A program made the position numbers and the translations under genes. A model generated the notes under the pieces. The model saw only the letters and a list, made by a program, of their open reading frames with translations, made no database searches and was not told the DNA's origin. This document shows, in pieces, positions 31,326 through 32,317 of a stretch of DNA of 32,317 nucleotides (its first letter is position 1; each line of letters starts with the position of its first letter). The stretch comes from Caulobacteraceae bacterium (GTDB lineage: Bacteria; Pseudomonadota; Alphaproteobacteria; Caulobacterales; Caulobacteraceae). Where the stretch lies: contig CANGEH010000001.1 of assembly GCA_947452665.1 (NCBI GenBank), forward strand, positions 1-32,317. Reading direction: 5' to 3'.

Positions 31326-31605
31326 TTGGAGGCCTTTGGTTATGGGTGGTCGACCAATAACACGGTTACGTAAACTCGAAAGCGCGAATTCAATACTCAT
31401 CAACAATGCCACGCGCGAATGCTCTAAATTTGGCGCTTGCTGGTAAATTTGCCACATTCCGCTTCTTGGCCCCGGCATGAGCCGGTGCCCCGCGCGTAAG
31501 ACCCCTAAAGCGGCAAGTCCTTAAACCTTGGAGCAGACGTCAAACCAATGGCGCCGTTGAGGTGCACGCCTAGGGGTCATGGCGCTAACGGGGCTGGCGG
31601 TGGTG
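31326..31605. other. Intergenic stretch upstream of the beta-barrel gene
   Basis: This region probably holds the promoter of the outer membrane protein gene. I see no gene or strong hairpin in it. Confidence 0.5.
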
Positions 31606-31815
31606 TCAGTCTAACGCGAACTTGTCTCTATTAGAGGGCGGTTTGGCTGGGGGGCGAGGCCTGTGCGGCGAGCGCCTTTCACTCAGCCGGGGCGGCTCCG
31701 ATTGAAAGGGTTGCGGAATGCGTCTTGGTTGGGGTCGACCATCGGCAGCGTCTTTATCTGGCGGAGCCCCTGGGATCAAAAAGCCCTCTAGTATCGTCAT
31801 TGGGGTGTCATCCAT
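31606..31815 (-). CDS. Small Pro/Arg-rich hypothetical protein (69 aa), uncertain
   Basis: An ATG at 31815 is preceded by GGGGAG at ideal distance. The predicted protein begins MDDTPMTILEGFLIPGAPPD and then becomes rich in Pro, Arg and Ser (RRIPQPFQSEPPRLSERRS), with no recognised domain, signal peptide or membrane helix. It lies 80 nt downstream of the photolyase gene. The good ribosome binding site is the only real support; low complexity and short length argue for caution. Confidence 0.4.
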   Translation of the reverse strand: MDDTPMTILEGFLIPGAPPDKDAADGRPQPRRIPQPFQSEPPRLSERRSPHRPRPPAKPPSNRDKFALD

Positions 31816-31830
31816 CAAGACTCCCCGTTT

Positions 31831-31848
31831 GGCCCCTTCCTAGGGGCC
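31831..31848. terminator. Perfect hairpin between the photolyase and the small ORF
   Basis: GGCCCCT (31831-31837) pairs with AGGGGCC (31842-31848) around a TCCT loop. On the plus strand TTTAAAA follows. On the minus strand it falls 47 nt after the photolyase stop codon and just before the ribosome binding site of the small ORF, so it could be a photolyase terminator or a leader structure. Confidence 0.45.
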
Positions 31849-31895
31849 TTTAAAACCATTGTCGGGCCGCCGGTCAGCGGTGACCGGCGCGGGCA

Positions 31896-32317
31896 TCAAA
31901 AATCAAAAGCCAGTTGCTTGTCCGTTGCAGGCCTTGGTTTCGTCTGTTGCTTGCGGCGGGTCACGAATGGCCCTGCCTTGCGACTGGCGTGTTTGGCGAC
32001 AATGTCATCGGCCGCTTGCCTGTGGTCGGAGCCTTTGCGGATGGCATAGAGCGCCGCTCGCGCGAATTTTGCCGCGCCGACATTGTCAACCATGGGGGGC
32101 GGGTAGGGCAAAGACTGGGCCTGGGGCCAGAGCCATGGCTCATGGATAAACGGATCGGGCAGGGCGTCTAGTTCGGGCACGAATGCGCGCACAAAGCGAC
32201 CCGCCGGGTCCTGATCTAGGCCCTGCTTCACCGGGTTGTAGATCCTCATCGTATTGATCCCGGTCGTCCCTGATTGCATCTGCACCTGGGGCCAATGAAT
32301 GCCGGGTTCATAATCGA
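31896..32317 (-). CDS. Cryptochrome/photolyase FAD-binding domain protein, partial (5' end outside window)
   Basis: The frame is open from the right edge and ends at 31896. It encodes DYEPGIHWPQVQMQSGTTG, then INTMRIYNPVKQGLDQDPAG and FVRAFVPELDALPDPFIHEPW, the conserved C-terminal FAD-binding region of the DNA photolyase/cryptochrome family. The chain closes with a basic tail (RKQQTKPRPATDKQLAFDF). Photolyases use FAD and light to split pyrimidine dimers; some relatives are light sensors. The N-terminal antenna domain lies outside the window, so the subclass and the electron-transfer Trp chain cannot be judged. Confidence 0.92.
   Translation of the reverse strand, partial: DYEPGIHWPQVQMQSGTTGINTMRIYNPVKQGLDQDPAGRFVRAFVPELDALPDPFIHEPWLWPQAQSLPYPPPMVDNVGAAKFARAALYAIRKGSDHRQAADDIVAKHASRKAGPFVTRRKQQTKPRPATDKQLAFDF

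Noticed and set aside
30567..31478. Longer form of the beta-barrel protein with 51 extra N-terminal residues
   Set aside because: The extra part has no signal peptide character, while the internal MKHIKIILAAALF start gives a textbook signal peptide.

Overview
The window reads as a chromosomal segment of a GC-rich Gram-negative bacterium, most likely an alphaproteobacterium of the Caulobacterales/Hyphomonadaceae or Sphingomonadales type. The reasons are a large TonB-dependent receptor next to a secreted S9 peptidase, paired acyl-CoA dehydrogenases with an enoyl-CoA hydratase, a MetY-type sulfhydrylase, and curli-type secretion genes. This placement is by gene content only. Nearly every gene lies on the minus strand; the S9 peptidase is the one confident plus-strand gene. 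I see no tRNA, rRNA, CRISPR array, transposase or phage gene.

Region 1 (1-4745) is a tightly spaced catabolic operon: a D-aminoacylase-like amidohydrolase, two acyl-CoA dehydrogenase subunits that look like an alpha2beta2 pair, and an enoyl-CoA hydratase cut by the left edge. Region 2 (4900-7080) holds metY and a two-gene unit of a small Xre regulator and a four-helix membrane protein, with a dense cluster of TGTCA palindromes in front. Region 3 (7363-11414) holds glycan- or small-molecule-modifying genes: a glycosyltransferase fused to a CmcI-type domain, a protein with two tandem methyltransferase domains, and a sulfotransferase. Region 4 (11545-16901) is a divergent pair, a TonB-dependent receptor and an S9 peptidase, probably for peptide uptake and use.

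Region 5 (16916-23969) is the most interesting part. A six-gene minus-strand unit runs csgF, csgG, two divergent curlin-repeat proteins, a secreted FecR-domain protein, and a CHASE2 adenylate cyclase; the last two genes overlap by 17 nt. The layout suggests an amyloid fibre system built together with an envelope sensor that makes cAMP. Beyond the cyclase is a small membrane protein resembling the Pycsar effector family (PycTM, DUF5706). Whether it responds to the neighbouring cyclase is inference.

Region 6 (24145-30229) is a four-gene operon of overlapping or abutting glycosyltransferase genes (GT4, a coiled-coil GT-A-like protein, GT2, and a double GT4), typical of a surface polysaccharide. 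Region 7 (30517-32317) has an outer-membrane beta-barrel gene with a strong intrinsic terminator, a small uncertain Pro/Arg-rich ORF, and the C-terminal end of a photolyase/cryptochrome cut by the right edge.
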